From positions 18,333 through 82,332 of the forward strand of contig JAJRVW010000017.1 of the NCBI GenBank assembly GCA_024277115.1: a stretch of 64,000 nt of DNA, written 5' to 3'. The DNA is from Calditrichota bacterium. Lineage in GTDB: Bacteria; Calditrichota; Calditrichia; Calditrichales; J004. Numbering within the stretch: position 1 is the stretch's first letter; every line of letters begins with the position of its first letter. Both the position numbers and the translations under genes were made by a program. Positions 51,700-61,968 of the stretch are shown one piece after another. The notes below the pieces were generated by a model that was not told the DNA's origin, ran no database searches, and saw only the letters and a list, made by a program, of their open reading frames with translations.

Positions 51700-52092
51700 T
51701 TAAATTTTTATACCGTTTTGGCTTGCCAATTTTTTAAGACGCTTATCGTTTGTCATTAAAAAAGCGTTATGACGACGGGCCAGCACCAGATAAAGCATGT
51801 CATAAACAGAATGATTGGATTGACAGGCCAGGGAGAAGGCCTCGGCATAAAGATTTTTTGAATTGGTCAAATCGTCTACCAATGCAATGGCATTTTCTAT
51901 TAATCCCTCACAAAGAGAAATTGGTAAGTCCTCAAAAGTGTGGTACTTCCAAAAAACATTTGTCACTTCAGCGATAAATAAATCCGGTGCGATTACTGCT
52001 TCTGCTTTTGTTAGCGGCAATTTAAAAAGAGAAGCCTTCGGCCTGTTCAAGGCAATTTCTATGGCAGCGCTTGCATCAATAACTACTATCAT
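51700..52092 (-). CDS. vapC: PIN-domain toxin (VapC)
   Basis: MIVVIDASAAIEIAL...FIAEVTNVFWKY...SVYDMLYLVLARRHNAFLMTNDKRLKKLA. Confidence 0.88.
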   Translation of the reverse strand: MIVVIDASAAIEIALNRPKASLFKLPLTKAEAVIAPDLFIAEVTNVFWKYHTFEDLPISLCEGLIENAIALVDDLTNSKNLYAEAFSLACQSNHSVYDMLYLVLARRHNAFLMTNDKRLKKLASQNGIKI

Positions 52093-52337
52093 CTTTTCCG
52101 GTCTGCTTTAATCATTAAAAGGGGATCGCTTAAATCCAAGGAATTAGTTTGCTCTGCCAGCATTTCGAGGGACTTTAAAACTTTTATCCGTTTTTGCTGA
52201 TTGCTTAAGCCTAAATTAAGCCCTTTTCCAAGTATATATGCTGTTTGCTGGGATAAGCTGCGACGCTCCCTCCGTGCATCTTCTTTAAGCCGGTTGTAAA
52301 TATAATCCGGTAAATCCCTTATTTGTAGAGTTGCCAC
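52089..52337 (-). CDS. vapB: FitA/VapB-like ribbon-helix-helix antitoxin
   Basis: MATLQIRDLPDYIYNRLKEDARRERRSLSQQTAYIL; 4-nt overlap with vapC. Confidence 0.88.
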   Translation of the reverse strand: MATLQIRDLPDYIYNRLKEDARRERRSLSQQTAYILGKGLNLGLSNQQKRIKVLKSLEMLAEQTNSLDLSDPLLMIKADRKR

Positions 52338-52366
52338 CCGCCCTCCTGATTGAATTTTTATTTATA

Positions 52367-52388
52367 ATAATGCAATTTTCAGCATTAT
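52367..52388. promoter_or_regulatory. Candidate VapB operator palindrome
   Basis: ATAATGCaattttcaGCATTAT, 30 nt upstream of the vapB ATG. Confidence 0.5.
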
Positions 52389-52476
52389 GCAACAAAAGCC
52401 AGTTGGCCATATAAAATTATTTGCCATCAAAATCGCTCGACCCTACTTTTAACCAAACAAACCCAACAGGACAGTC

Positions 52477-53610
52477 ATGAAAACTCTTTCAATCCCTTTT
52501 TTTATCTTATTCTTCCTTTTCATCAACCAACTTTTTTGTGAGGACTACCCGATGCGACCTACCAATGAAAACCACATCCTTTTTGTCGGCACTTATACCG
52601 GGGACAGTACGCAGGGCATAGAAGTTTATGAAGTAGACCAAACCGGGTTATTGACATTTAAAAGCATCCAGAAAAATATAGAAAACGCTTCATACCTTGC
52701 CATTTCGCCGGACAAAGAATTTTTATATACTGCCAATGAAATCACCGATTTCACTGATAAGAAGGACGGCTATATCAGCGCCTATAAAATTAATCAAAAA
52801 ACAGGTGGCCTTACTTTTATAAATAATATGTCTTCGCAGGGCGGCGCACCCTGTTATATAACAACCTCACTGGATGGAAAAATTTTACTGGTCAGTAATT
52901 ATTTGGGCGGGAAAGTAGCAACATTTATGACAGATAACGGGCAGATAGGAAAGCCGGTATCCATATTTAATCAGGATAAAGAGGGGCTTAAAATAATGGC
53001 CCCTAATATGCCGCACATGCACTCGATACAACTTAACACGCAAAACACCATGGCCTTTGCCAGCGATTTGGGCAATGACAAAATCTATTTTTACGGTTTT
53101 GATAAAAAAACGGGTCAGCTTTCTTTCTCGCAAAAATCGATTCAGTTAACAAACGGCGCCGGGCCGCGTCATTTTGAGTTTAGCGCCAATGGCCGATATA
53201 TTTATATTTTAAATGAACATAACAGCACCATCGAAATTTTTAATTTAAGTACACAAAACCGTCTACAAATTATTGGAACCATTCCCAAAGATTTTTCAGG
53301 TAAAAACTATCCTGCCGATATTCATTTCGCGCCATCGGGAGATTACCTGTACGCCACAAACCGCGGGCACAACAGCCTGGCTATTTTTAAGGTTGACAAA
53401 AAAAAGGGAACACTGGAATTTTTAGGGACAGAACCGGTTAATGGCGATTGGCCACGGAATTTCATGATCGACCCGCACGGAAAATTTATCCTGGTGGCCA
53501 ACCAAAAAAGTAAAAATATTGTTTCTTTTAAGATTGGAAAAGGCGGTAGCTTAAAACTAATCCAAAATACAAAAACAGTCGCTTCACCTGCTTGTTTAAA
53601 AGTGTTGTAG
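52477..53610 (+). CDS. Lactonase family protein (6-phosphogluconolactonase-like 7-bladed propeller)
   Basis: ILFVGTYTGDSTQGIEVYEVD...GGAPCYITTSLDGK...GAGPRHFEFSANGRYIYILNE...VANQKSKNIVSFKI. Confidence 0.87.
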   Translation: MKTLSIPFFILFFLFINQLFCEDYPMRPTNENHILFVGTYTGDSTQGIEVYEVDQTGLLTFKSIQKNIENASYLAISPDKEFLYTANEITDFTDKKDGYISAYKINQKTGGLTFINNMSSQGGAPCYITTSLDGKILLVSNYLGGKVATFMTDNGQIGKPVSIFNQDKEGLKIMAPNMPHMHSIQLNTQNTMAFASDLGNDKIYFYGFDKKTGQLSFSQKSIQLTNGAGPRHFEFSANGRYIYILNEHNSTIEIFNLSTQNRLQIIGTIPKDFSGKNYPADIHFAPSGDYLYATNRGHNSLAIFKVDKKKGTLEFLGTEPVNGDWPRNFMIDPHGKFILVANQKSKNIVSFKIGKGGSLKLIQNTKTVASPACLKVL

Positions 53611-53618
53611 CCTTCAGC

Positions 53619-54185
53619 TTATATACGGAAGGAAAGCCCCAAATTAATCAGGCCCTTATATCCCACGCCAAAAGCTGTATTCAGGTAAAGCCGATGCCCT
53701 ATTTTCATCTCGATCAGTTTTAAATAATACGCGGGGGCAAAGCTGGTACTGCCTTTGAGGGACAATCCAAAATCACTACGGACCTGCGCATCTATATACA
53801 CGATTCCCAGCCCGAAACCGGCATAAGTTTGTAACCAGCCCCAATCTACATAACGGAAACTCCACTCGGCAGCGAGAATGTATTCCTGTTTAAGCAGAGT
53901 CCCAACATCATGCGTTCCTGCCATGATATGTTCACCATCGCGGTCATAACCAAAATAGAGGCCATAACTTCTGTCATCTCTGTAATAATAGTCATAATTT
54001 ATATTGAACTGAGTTGGCGCATCCTGTTCATAATCATACTTATCCGAGTTTTTATACACATCTTTATAAGCGCGCAATTGGGACGAGGTTGCGCCGCTAA
54101 CAGAAACCTTTATTTCATGTTTGTGTTCTTGTGCTACGAGGATGTTTAAGAATAAAAAAAACTGTACGAATATGAATGTTTTCAT
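53619..54185 (-). CDS. Putative small outer-membrane beta-barrel protein
   Basis: Signal peptide MKTFIFVQFFLFLNILVAQ; alternating aromatic/polar strands; terminal GLSFRI. Confidence 0.5.
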   Translation of the reverse strand: MKTFIFVQFFLFLNILVAQEHKHEIKVSVSGATSSQLRAYKDVYKNSDKYDYEQDAPTQFNINYDYYYRDDRSYGLYFGYDRDGEHIMAGTHDVGTLLKQEYILAAEWSFRYVDWGWLQTYAGFGLGIVYIDAQVRSDFGLSLKGSTSFAPAYYLKLIEMKIGHRLYLNTAFGVGYKGLINLGLSFRI

Positions 54186-54335
54186 TTTGTTTATCCCGGA
54201 AGACTGAAAGTTTTATGTATTGAGATAAGTTTAATTCCTATCTGTTTTAAAATCAACCATAAAATTTGATTAATAAAAATTTTGCATCTAATTCAAATTC
54301 CTTACATTTAGGCCACAAAAGTTAAGGAGCACTAA

Positions 54336-55829
54336 ATGCCAAAAGAACTACCTACCAATAATGAAGACTTGCATTTAATACGCATTTTAAAAAGTGTACG
54401 CACATTGCGCCACCTTGGCGACAACGAGCTAAAAGAATTTATCTCGTCCTCAAAACGCTTTAAATACGAAAAAGGCGAAACAATTTTCTCCGAAGGCCAA
54501 ATCGGCACAGCTGTTTATATTTGCCTGGATGGCATGTTTGTCCTGGAAAAATATGGCCATGTTTTAAAAGTGCTTAACAAAGGCGAACTCTTTGGCGAAA
54601 TCGCCCTGATTGATGAACGCCCGCGAACCGGAACGGTAAAAGCCAAAACCGATGGCATGTTACTTGTGCTGGAAAAATCCCAAATTGAAGAAGGGACGAC
54701 GCTGTCGGCCTCGACTTTAATGAAAATTTACCGTGGCTTTTCCGAGCTGATTACCTCGTACCTGCGCGAAGGCGAAACCCTTTATGACGAGATGGATGTC
54801 CTGCTTATCCAAGATGGAGGTTGCGCACCGGGCTATAATCCTGTAACAGCTTATATTACCGAATATCTCGAAAAAGTGGGCCGCAAAGTTTTTATCGCTG
54901 CCGATGGTTTCCGCTCGCTTGTTTCAAATTCAACATCCGATTACCGCTGCCTTATATATGATTTTACCCGTTTTCGTAAAATGGAACATATCCGTGGCGT
55001 AGAATTTGCCCCGCCATTGCGTACAGCCCGTGGCGCTGATTTCCGCAGTGAACGTTACCCGGATTTTAAACATCCTGAAAATCAAAAAATAGCCGTAGAA
55101 AATATCGTAGGACGAAAGGTAAAAACGATTGTCGGCATTGGTGGCAATGGCACTTTTGCAGGTATGAACGCCATCAGCCAACTTTTACCCGAAGGCATCC
55201 AAACCTTTTTTGTGCCCGTAACAATTGATAGTGATATTTGGGGCACTTCATGCATTGGCGAGTTTACCGGCGTGGAAGTGGGCGCCGAGAAAATCCGGGG
55301 TTATATGGCCGATGCGCGCACCCATAAACGCTGCTACATTATCGAAATGATGGGTGCCCGTGGCGGTTATCATGCCTTGCATTCTTGCCTGGGGGCCGGC
55401 GCACATTTAGCGGTGCTGCCCAACTCAAATTATAATATCAGTAAAATTGCGAAAATGATTAACCCGCGTACTGAAACGGTTATCGTTGTTGCCGAGGGTT
55501 ATAAAGAAAACATCCGTAATGAAGAAGGTTATTTGGGCAATGCGGCAGAATATTTTTATGACCAGCTTATCAAGGCCGGACTGGATACAAACCAGCGTGT
55601 TATTTGTGAGGGGTTTTCGCGTGACATCCGTGGTGCCCTGCCCAATAATATGGATATTACACTTGCCCTGCGTTTTGCGCGAAAACTATGCGATATGATT
55701 GGCGATGGCGAAACACGTATGATGCCTGCCGTTCGTGCCGGACAGGAATATGCCATCCCGTTTGATAAAATTAATACCGATAACTCGGTCGAATCGAGCT
55801 TACCCAGCTTAGCCAACAGATTGTTTTAA
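54336..55829 (+). CDS. Cyclic-nucleotide-binding domain fused to 6-phosphofructokinase-like domain
   Basis: CAP_ED: RFKYEKGETIFSEGQIGTAVYICLDGMFVLEK...GELFGEIALIDERPRTGTVKA. PFK-like: QDGGCAPGYNPV, GIGGNGTFAGM, VPVTIDSDIWGTSCIGEFTG, EMMGARGGYHA. Confidence 0.85.
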   Translation: MPKELPTNNEDLHLIRILKSVRTLRHLGDNELKEFISSSKRFKYEKGETIFSEGQIGTAVYICLDGMFVLEKYGHVLKVLNKGELFGEIALIDERPRTGTVKAKTDGMLLVLEKSQIEEGTTLSASTLMKIYRGFSELITSYLREGETLYDEMDVLLIQDGGCAPGYNPVTAYITEYLEKVGRKVFIAADGFRSLVSNSTSDYRCLIYDFTRFRKMEHIRGVEFAPPLRTARGADFRSERYPDFKHPENQKIAVENIVGRKVKTIVGIGGNGTFAGMNAISQLLPEGIQTFFVPVTIDSDIWGTSCIGEFTGVEVGAEKIRGYMADARTHKRCYIIEMMGARGGYHALHSCLGAGAHLAVLPNSNYNISKIAKMINPRTETVIVVAEGYKENIRNEEGYLGNAAEYFYDQLIKAGLDTNQRVICEGFSRDIRGALPNNMDITLALRFARKLCDMIGDGETRMMPAVRAGQEYAIPFDKINTDNSVESSLPSLANRLF

Positions 55830-56036
55830 TCAAAACCTTATATTAAGACGCAGATGATATAAAATCACTCTGTGTCTTATAACTTTTAAAATACTTTAAA
55901 ACTTTTCAGCTACCTCCTTCTCACCGGCACATTTTATCCCTAACCATTTTTATTTTTATTATGGCAGTATTTTTTAGTATATTGTGGGCACGATACATAC
56001 CTTTTCAAACTACCCTACAACTAACAGGCCATTACT

Positions 56037-57953
56037 ATGCGAATTATTTCTAATTTTTTTATTATAGTTTTTATATTTCTGTTTTCCATTAATCTTTTCT
56101 CGCAGGATTTTGGTGAAATAAGTGATGAAGAACTGCAAATGACTTCTATCGAAGAAGACCCTGATGCGGACGCAGTAATTTTATTTAACAAAAGCCAGAT
56201 AAATATTACACCGGATTTTACATTAGAAATAATCCGGCATACTCGGATAAAAATACTTACCGAGGCAGGCAAAGAATGGGCAGACATATCAATCCCTTAT
56301 TATTACAAAAATAAAATTATGGGATTGGAGGCAGCATCTTATCTTCCCAATGGTGATGAATCTGAACTTGACGATGACGATATATTTAATGAAAAAATCA
56401 GAAATTATAAATATAAAAAGTTTGCCATCCCCGGTGTTGAAGTTGGCTCGGTCATTGAATATCAATACACTGTTTTTTCTGATTATATCTCAAATTTAGA
56501 TCCATGGTATTTCCAGGCCTCGGAATATACAAAATTGAGTGAAATAAAAGTGTTACTCCCACCCGGTTTTGATTACAGTGCCTTACAAAAAAATTGGTAT
56601 CCACATGATATAAAAAAATCTAAGGAAGAAGTCTGGAACCCTTATCGAGCAGGGAAGAAAGTAACCCAGTTTGTATGGACAGGAAGAAATTTGCCGGCCA
56701 TCCGTAAGGAGCCCTATATGAATGCCTTTCATGATTATTATGCCCAAATCCTGTTTCAATTAGTCTCTTTTAAAAATGAGTATTTTAACAAAACCTATGC
56801 TAAATCATGGGACGACATCGCAAAGCACCGCTACGAAGTTTTTGAATCCAATATTGCGGCAGGTGGCGACCAACTCGATTTTATTGAAAGCCAAATTAAA
56901 GAAATTAGCGATCCCCTCCTTAAAACAAAAAAAGTGTTTGAGTATGTACGTTCCGAAATTAAAACTGAAGATGGCGGAGGCTGGTATCCCAGCGAAGACC
57001 CCGAGACCGTATTTGAAGAGAAAAAGGGAAACGCCAGTGAAAAAAATGTTCTGTTCCTAAACCTGCTCAACCATCTTGGTATAAAGGCAGAACCTCTGTT
57101 AATTAGCACAAAATCACATGGAAAACTCTTTAGGGATTGGGTACAAACCCAGCAATTTAACAGGACGATTGCTTATGTAACCATAGGCAAGGAAAAGTAC
57201 TTTTTAGATACAAGTGATAAATTCTGCTCATTTGGGTGTTTAACGCCAGAGACAAAAGTGGGTTTTGGTTTTCTTATGAAAGAAGAATCAGGAAAAATAA
57301 TTAAGATCAAACCTCTTAAAGTAAAGAATAAAACAGAAATTATCACCAATGCAACCCTTGGTGAAGATGGTACGATTTCAGCCGAAACCCAGATAACATA
57401 TAGAGGGTTCAGGGCGCTGTCTGAACGGAAACAGATTAACAAAAAGAAAGATATTTCGGATATTATTGATGATAAACTGAGTGACTTTAGTGTAGAAGCA
57501 GATATTGATACTTTTTATTATTCCGGGATTGATTCTTTAGACGCTCCTATTGAATTAAACATTAAATACAAATTACCAGCATACACAGAAGAACTTAATG
57601 GTTCTATCTACTTTACCCCGCCTTTTATAACTATGTTAACCGAAAACCCATACGAAAAAGAGAAAAGGGATTTTCCCGTAGATTACTCGTATGCTTATGA
57701 CACCCGGGAAACATATAATTTAACTCTTCCTGAAAATTATGTGATTGCAGAAAAACCAAAGTCCAAAAAAGCGCGCATGAAAAAATTAAATTTTTCAAAA
57801 ATATTTTTTGGCACAACAAATAAGCTGGAGTGCAAAAGAAACTATTCGCGTAAACGTACACGGTTCGGGGTGAATGAATATCAGGTTTTAAGAAGCGTGT
57901 TTGATGTAATCGTCGATTCCGACCAAGATATTGTTGTCTTTTCAAAAATATAA
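56037..57953 (+). CDS. DUF3857/transglutaminase-fold protein A1, catalytic Cys and His absent
   Basis: Signal peptide; GNASEKNVLFLNLL and QFNRTIAYV align with YGDCKDLSTLMISML and QFNHCIAFV of the neighbouring paralogs. Confidence 0.8.
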   Translation: MRIISNFFIIVFIFLFSINLFSQDFGEISDEELQMTSIEEDPDADAVILFNKSQINITPDFTLEIIRHTRIKILTEAGKEWADISIPYYYKNKIMGLEAASYLPNGDESELDDDDIFNEKIRNYKYKKFAIPGVEVGSVIEYQYTVFSDYISNLDPWYFQASEYTKLSEIKVLLPPGFDYSALQKNWYPHDIKKSKEEVWNPYRAGKKVTQFVWTGRNLPAIRKEPYMNAFHDYYAQILFQLVSFKNEYFNKTYAKSWDDIAKHRYEVFESNIAAGGDQLDFIESQIKEISDPLLKTKKVFEYVRSEIKTEDGGGWYPSEDPETVFEEKKGNASEKNVLFLNLLNHLGIKAEPLLISTKSHGKLFRDWVQTQQFNRTIAYVTIGKEKYFLDTSDKFCSFGCLTPETKVGFGFLMKEESGKIIKIKPLKVKNKTEIITNATLGEDGTISAETQITYRGFRALSERKQINKKKDISDIIDDKLSDFSVEADIDTFYYSGIDSLDAPIELNIKYKLPAYTEELNGSIYFTPPFITMLTENPYEKEKRDFPVDYSYAYDTRETYNLTLPENYVIAEKPKSKKARMKKLNFSKIFFGTTNKLECKRNYSRKRTRFGVNEYQVLRSVFDVIVDSDQDIVVFSKI

Positions 57954-57954
57954 C

Positions 57955-59892
57955 ATGAATGTTTATCGAAAAAAGGCGTGGAATTATATGAAGGTTTTGA
58001 TCTTATTTGTTTTTATTTTATCCGTTAATGTTTTTGGCTTTGTAATACCGCAAGAGCTTGTCTCAGATACTAAATTAGATTCATTAAAAAAAGAGGCCGA
58101 TGCTGTTGTACTTATGGACAAAATTGTTTTTACCGTAAACAGCCAAACCGATGCGGAGTTATTTCATAAAAAACGGGTGCTAATAAAAAACAAGCATGCA
58201 TTAAAATATTGCAGGCTCAACTTTTGGGGATCAAATCTAAAAGAAATTACTGATATCTAAGCACATTTAACAGATACAAATGGCAAGATCATAAAAGAAC
58301 TGGACGATGATGATATCGAAGAATCTGCATACACGCCCGGCTATGCATTATATGAGGACAAAACAAAACAGTACTTTGAGCTCACCTCAAAATCTTTTCC
58401 CTTTATAATCGAGTACTCCTACAAAATCGAATACGAGTCTTTATTTTTTTGGCCCGATTGGCGTCCGCAGAATAATATTCCTGTTGTTTCATCCTCCTAC
58501 AAACTTATCTGTGACACAGACATTCGCTATAAAACAAAGACAATTGGCTTGAACGTAAAACCCAAAAGAATAAAAGTGAAGAGTGATTCTGTTATTATCT
58601 GGAGTGCACGAAATATCCCACCCCTGAAAAAGGAACCCTGGAGCCCAGCGGAATCTCAAGTTCAAAATGCGGTATTATTTGCCCCGGTTGATTTCGAGTT
58701 AGGTGATTCACAAGGCTCATTTTCGGATTGGAATGCCATTGCCAAATGGTATGGCGAGCTCGCCAAAGACAGGTACGAACTCCCCGAAGAAACCCAAAAA
58801 GGAATAAGCCAGCTTGTTTCAGGCATATCAGACGAAAAAGAAATTATAAAAACGCTGTACAAATACATGCAAGATAAAACCCGCTATGTTGCCATCTATC
58901 TTGGGATTGGCGGATGGCAACCGCACTCTGCCGAATCCAGCTATACAAACCGCTATGGCGATTGTAAAGACCTGTCGACCCTGATGATTTCCATGCTGGA
59001 AGTGGCAAATATAAAAGCGTACCCGGCTTTGGCATTAACCCGTGACGCCGGAATGGTAGACGCTGATTTTCCTTCCAACCAATTTAACCATTGCATTGCT
59101 TTTGTGCCGCTGGCGCAAGATACGGTTTGGCTGGAATGTACTGCAGATTTTATTGACCCGGATGATATGCCCCATAGTATTGAGGGAATTAATGTGCTGG
59201 TTGTTAAGGGAAATGGGGGAGAACTTATTCGTACACCCCAAAAGAATGCACAATCAAATAAATGGCGATCTCTCATAGAAGGGAAATTAGATAAAAGGGG
59301 TGGGCTTACATTTAAGAGTATAGCCGATTTGACGGGCAACCGGAAAAACTATCTACTACAGTTCATTGGTTATAACAAATCAACTATTGAGAAGGAAGCT
59401 GTTCTTGCCCAACATAATAAGTATATAAATATTGTAAAAATTAACGACTATGCCATTACAGAGGTTAAATCAGAACATGAGCCATATCGAATAGAAGCAG
59501 AGGGAAAATATTTACGCTTTGGCAAATCCGCGGCAAATCGGATTTTTTTCAATCCGAATATATTTAACCGGGAAACAAGAGACGATATCCCGCAGGCAAA
59601 AACACGCACCTTCCCCATTAAACTTCTCTATCCTTATGTAGATTCAGATTCCCTGGCCATTAAAATCCCCAGAGGTTACAAATTAGAATCAGCGCCGGAG
59701 GCTATTACATTAAATACACCCTTTGCTAAATATAAAACACAGTTCGAGGTTAAAAATGGCTTTTTTTATTTCAAGCGCTATATCGAATATTCTAAGAATC
59801 TGATTCAACCTGAATTTTATGATAAATATGTTGATTTTATTACCAAAGTCGTAAAGTCAGACCAATCAAAATTTGTGTTTAAAAAGAGATAA
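57955..59892 (+). pseudogene. DUF3857/transglutaminase protein B1, Cys-His-Asp present, interrupted by an in-frame TAA at 58258-58260
   Basis: ...LKEITDI*AHLTDTNGKIIKEL... aligns with B2 VSEIKATITDTAGTIIKEL; NRYGDCKDLS, FNHCIAFV, WLECTADFID motifs downstream. Confidence 0.85.
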
Positions 59893-60014
59893 ACTTTGTT
59901 AAGTCAGTATTTATCCATTTCTTTAATCCATCTTTAAACCAGTATCAGATTTTGATCCTGTATTAACCATGAAACATCTTGTCGTAAAACTTTTTCATAT
60001 AACCGGTACGGATT

Positions 60015-61934
60015 ATGCGAAGTATTCCCCATTTTCTACTGACTCTTTTTATCCTCCTTTCAGCGCACCTTTATTGCCAGGAATTTGGTGAAATAAGTGA
60101 AGAGGAGCTTCAGATGACATCTGTTGAAGAAGACCCGGATGCCGATGTGGTGATATTATTTGATAAAGCAAACATAATTATAACAAAAAGATTCGGTTTG
60201 GAGATTGAGCACCACACAAGAATAAAAATACTAACAGAGGCCGGCAAAAGTTGGGCAGACATTAATATTCCCTATATCGACCCTGAAGAAATTGAAGATA
60301 TTGAAGCCCATTCTGTTTTGCCCAATGGACAAATATTTGAGTTGGACGACGATAATATATTTGAGGAAAATATAAAATCAATACGGATGACAAAATTTGC
60401 CATCCCCGGTGTAGAGGTTGGTTCTGTTATTGAATATAAATATTCACTTTTTTCAGAGGGTTTATTCAGCCTAAAGCCATGGTATTTTCAATCGACAGAA
60501 TTTACCCGGTTAAGTGAGGTCAGTGTACTAATTCCCACGGGCTTTAGATATGCGATTATTATTAATAACGGTACAAATATCAATTTGACGAAGTCAAACA
60601 AAAAGGTTTATGATATCAGGAGCCTAAGCAACAATGTAATCAAATACTCCTGGACGGGAAGAGACATAATGCCCTTAAAAGAGGAACCGTTTATGACCGC
60701 TTTTGAGGATTATTTCGCGCTTGCCCTTTTCCAATTGGTTTCATACCAAAACAGCTATATAAAGCTATCCTTTAAGAGGCCATGGGAAGAAATCTCAAAG
60801 TTTTATTCACCACTTCTTGATACATTAAGTTCTGGTACCGGTAAGCAAGATTCCCTAACAGTCAGATTTGACTCAACAGAATCAAAACCACTCGATAAGG
60901 CAAAAAAGATATTTAACTTTGTCAGGTCAGAAATTGAAACCGAAGAAAATAATTTATGGATTCCCGTACAAACCCCTTAAACTACTTTTAGCGATAAAAA
61001 AGGGAGCCCAAGCGACAAAAATTTATTATTAATCAATATGCTAAATAAGGCCGGATTAAAAGCAGAACCTTTATTGATTAGTACGAAAGAACATGGCTCT
61101 ATTTTTGTGAACCTGACACGAATTAGCCAATTTAACCGTATGATCGTCTATTTAACTATAAGAAGTAGAAAATATTTTTTAGATGCCAGCAATCAATTTG
61201 CACAATTTGGTTTCCTTACACCCAGCACAAAAGTAGATGTTGGGCTCCATATAAAAAAGAAAAATGGATTCCTGATAAATATTGTGCCGCTTATTTCCAA
61301 AAACAGGACAAAAATTATTACAAATGCACTACTGGATACAACAGGTAGTATTCATATTGAAAGTAATATAATTTTTAGAGGATACCGCGCACTGAACGAA
61401 CGCGAAGAAATCCATGAGAATAAGGATTTAGAGTCGCTGATCCAAGATAGGATTTCAAACTCTAATCAAACAGCAGAGCTGGATACTTTTTACTACTCAA
61501 ATTTTGATTCAATTGACAAACCATTACATTTAACAATAAAATATAAACTACCTGATTATTCCACAATCATTGGCAATCTCATTTATTTTACACCTCCGTT
61601 CATCACTAAATGGGATTCAAATTCTTTAGAAAAAGAGGAAAGGGATTTTCCTGTAGATTTTTCGTATAAACATGATACAAGAGAAACAATAAATATTGAA
61701 TTTCCCGCATCGTATAAAATCACTGACAAGCCTGAAACAAAAAAAGCTCTGATGAAGAAGTTATCTTTTTCAAAACTATTTTTTTCGACCGGAAATAAAT
61801 TAGAGTGCGTAAGAAATTTTTCAAGAAAACGAACGCATTTTGGCACATCCGAATATAAAAAACTACGTGATATTTTTAATTCCATCTACGAATCCGATCA
61901 GGATATAATTGTCTTGGAAAAAATGGCAAAATAA
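60015..61934 (+). pseudogene. DUF3857/transglutaminase-fold protein A2, catalytic residues absent, interrupted by an in-frame TAA at 60978-60980
   Basis: ...LWIPVQTP*TTFSDKKGSPSDKNLLLINMLNKAG... aligns with A1 GWYPSEDPETVFEEKKGNASEKNVLFLNLLNHLG. Confidence 0.85.
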
Positions 61935-61968
61935 AATACTGGATTTTATTCATTAAAAAAGAGGGCTT

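Noticed and set aside
316-60980. Global reassignment of TAA to an amino acid
   Set aside because: Many intact genes here end at TAA in the expected place (rplS, trmD, rpsP, LolD-like, trmH, B2). Only context-dependent decoding or artefact remain plausible.
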